A stretch of 6,306 nt of DNA, from NCBI GenBank assembly GCA_051953655.1, contig JBQCIO010000352.1:1-6306 (forward strand), written 5' to 3'. The position numbers and the translations under genes are program-made. The notes under the pieces were generated by a model. That model was given only the letters and a program-made list of their open reading frames with translations. It did no database searches and was not told the DNA's origin. This document shows positions 5,279 to 6,306 of the stretch, piece by piece. This DNA comes from JBQCHF01 sp051953655 (GTDB lineage Bacteria; Actinomycetota; Actinomycetes; Motilibacterales; Motilibacteraceae). Each line of letters begins with the position of its first letter. Position 1 is the stretch's first letter.

Positions 5279-6306
5279 GTGCGCGCCTCCCGCGTCTTCT
5301 CCGCCGTCGACTCGCACACGGAGGGCATGCCCACCCGCGTGGTGACCGGCGGCGTGGGCGTCATCCCGGGCGCCTCGATGTTCGAGCGGCGGCAGCACTT
5401 CCTCGAGCACCTGGACGACCTCCGCACGCTGCTCATGTACGAGCCGCGCGGCCACGGCGCGATGAGCGGCGCGATCCTGCAGCCGCCCACCCGGCCCGAC
5501 GCGGACTGGGGCGTGCTCTACATCGAGGTCTCCGGCTGCCTGCCGATGTGCGGCCACGGCACGATCGGGGTCGCCACCGTGCTGGTCGAGACCGGCATGG
5601 TCGCGGTCACCGAGCCGGTGACGACCATCCGGCTGGACACCCCCGCCGGGCTGGTCGTGGCCGAGGTCGCGGTGCAGGACGGGCGGGCCTGCTCGGTCAC
5701 GCTCACCAACGTGCCGTCCTTCTCCCTGGCCCTGGACCAGAAGGTCTCCGTGCCCGGGCTGGGCGAGGTCGCCTACGACATCGCCTACGGCGGCAACTTC
5801 TACGCCATGGTCGAGCTGGAGGCACTGGGCATCCCGTTCGAGCGGGCCGAGAAGCAGCGGCTGCTCGACGCCGGGCTGGCCATCATGGCCGCGGTCGACG
5901 AGCAGGCCGAACCGGTGCACCCCGAGAACCCCGAGATCAGGGGCTGTCACCACGTCGCCCTGCTCGCGCCCGGCTCGGACGCGCGGCGCTCCCGGCACGC
6001 CATGGCCATCTCGCCCGGCTGGTTCGACCGCTCCCCCTGCGGCACCGGCACGAGCGCGCGGATGGCCCAGCTGCACGCCCGCGGCGAGCTGGCCCTGCAC
6101 ACCGACTTCGTCAACGAGTCCTTCATCGGGTCGACCTTCACCGGGCGCCTGGTGGAGGAGACCAGCGTCGGCGGGCTGCCGGCCGTCGTGCCCACCATCA
6201 CCGGCCGGGCCTGGATCACCGGCACGCGCACGGAGATGCTCGATCCTGGTGATCCGTGGCCGGCGGGCTACCGTTTGTCAGATACCTGGCCTACCATCGG
6301 TACATG
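5279..6306 (+). CDS. lhpA: 4-hydroxyproline 2-epimerase (proline racemase family; 3' end at or beyond window edge)
   Basis: The frame opens at GTG 5279, 2 nt after the deaminase stop, and runs without a stop to the window end (342 codons plus 2 nt). That is already about full length for the family. It should interconvert trans-4-hydroxy-L-proline and cis-4-hydroxy-D-proline, feeding the dehydrogenase. The family N-terminus VDSHTEGMPTR is at residues 10-20. The catalytic cysteine pair is present as Cys91 in PMCGHGTIG and Cys254 in DRSPCGTGTSA. Both being Cys fits an epimerase or racemase, not trans-3-hydroxy-L-proline dehydratase, which lacks one of them. GAAGGG (5262-5267) is the likely ribosome site, inside the deaminase gene. 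The end reads GYRLSDTWPTIGT. The last bases, ATG, would form an ATGA stop/start overlap if the next base is A. Proline racemase is the alternative, but the neighbours favour hydroxyproline. The symbol follows Pseudomonas naming. Confidence 0.88.
   Translation, partial: MRASRVFSAVDSHTEGMPTRVVTGGVGVIPGASMFERRQHFLEHLDDLRTLLMYEPRGHGAMSGAILQPPTRPDADWGVLYIEVSGCLPMCGHGTIGVATVLVETGMVAVTEPVTTIRLDTPAGLVVAEVAVQDGRACSVTLTNVPSFSLALDQKVSVPGLGEVAYDIAYGGNFYAMVELEALGIPFERAEKQRLLDAGLAIMAAVDEQAEPVHPENPEIRGCHHVALLAPGSDARRSRHAMAISPGWFDRSPCGTGTSARMAQLHARGELALHTDFVNESFIGSTFTGRLVEETSVGGLPAVVPTITGRAWITGTRTEMLDPGDPWPAGYRLSDTWPTIGT

Noticed and set aside
5548..6252. Plus-strand open frame of 234 codons
   Set aside because: It is an out-of-frame Arg/Gly/Ala-rich shadow of the epimerase gene, whose frame carries both catalytic Cys motifs.
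6269..6302. TACCGTTTGTCAGATACC-like stretch with partial similarity to the 4310-4332 operator, and a TTGTCA that resembles a -35 box
   Set aside because: The epimerase reading frame runs through it with sensible residues (YRLSDTWPT), and it lacks the dyad symmetry of the two operators. The best -10 candidate, TACCAT, is only 12 bp from TTGTCA.

Overview
This window is high-GC DNA with strong codon bias, GTG starts and tightly overlapping genes, as in an actinobacterium. Geodermatophilaceae or a similar group is my guess from the style of the proteins, not something the sequence proves. Most of it (1360 to the right edge) is a catabolic locus for trans-4-hydroxy-L-proline.

Left part (1-1258). 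A partial minus-strand gene for a small acidic hypothetical protein runs off the left edge. It is followed, divergently, by a plus-strand gene for an unrecognised membrane protein with about eight transmembrane segments. A perfect 8-bp GC-rich stem-loop lies 36 bp after that gene's stop codon and probably separates it from the catabolic locus.

Transcription unit 1 (1360-4290) encodes what looks like a three-subunit D-hydroxyproline dehydrogenase. The genes are a DAO-family FAD oxidoreductase (beta), a small [2Fe-2S] protein (gamma) and a second flavoprotein with a C-terminal BFD-like [2Fe-2S] domain (alpha). They are translationally coupled by 4-nt and 20-nt overlaps. Transcription unit 2 (4374 to the right edge) encodes a DapA-fold enzyme best read as 1-pyrroline-4-hydroxy-2-carboxylate deaminase. 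Two bases later comes a proline racemase-family 4-hydroxyproline epimerase, which is still open at the window end.

Together the enzymes give this route: trans-4-hydroxy-L-proline is epimerised to cis-4-hydroxy-D-proline, which is oxidised to 1-pyrroline-4-hydroxy-2-carboxylate, which is deaminated to 2-oxoglutarate semialdehyde. The final semialdehyde dehydrogenase, a transporter and a regulator are not in the window and may lie beyond its right edge.

The most interesting non-coding signal is a pair of related AT-richer dyads, centred at 1328 and 4321. One sits just upstream of each catabolic transcription unit. Both have CAGT/ACTG outer arms exactly 23 bp end to end, and 14 of the 23 positions are identical. 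They look like operators for one shared regulator. I found no clear sign of a wholly new system. The novelty candidates are this operator pair, a tandem-repeat tail on the beta subunit, a possible leaderless promoter and the unrecognised membrane protein.
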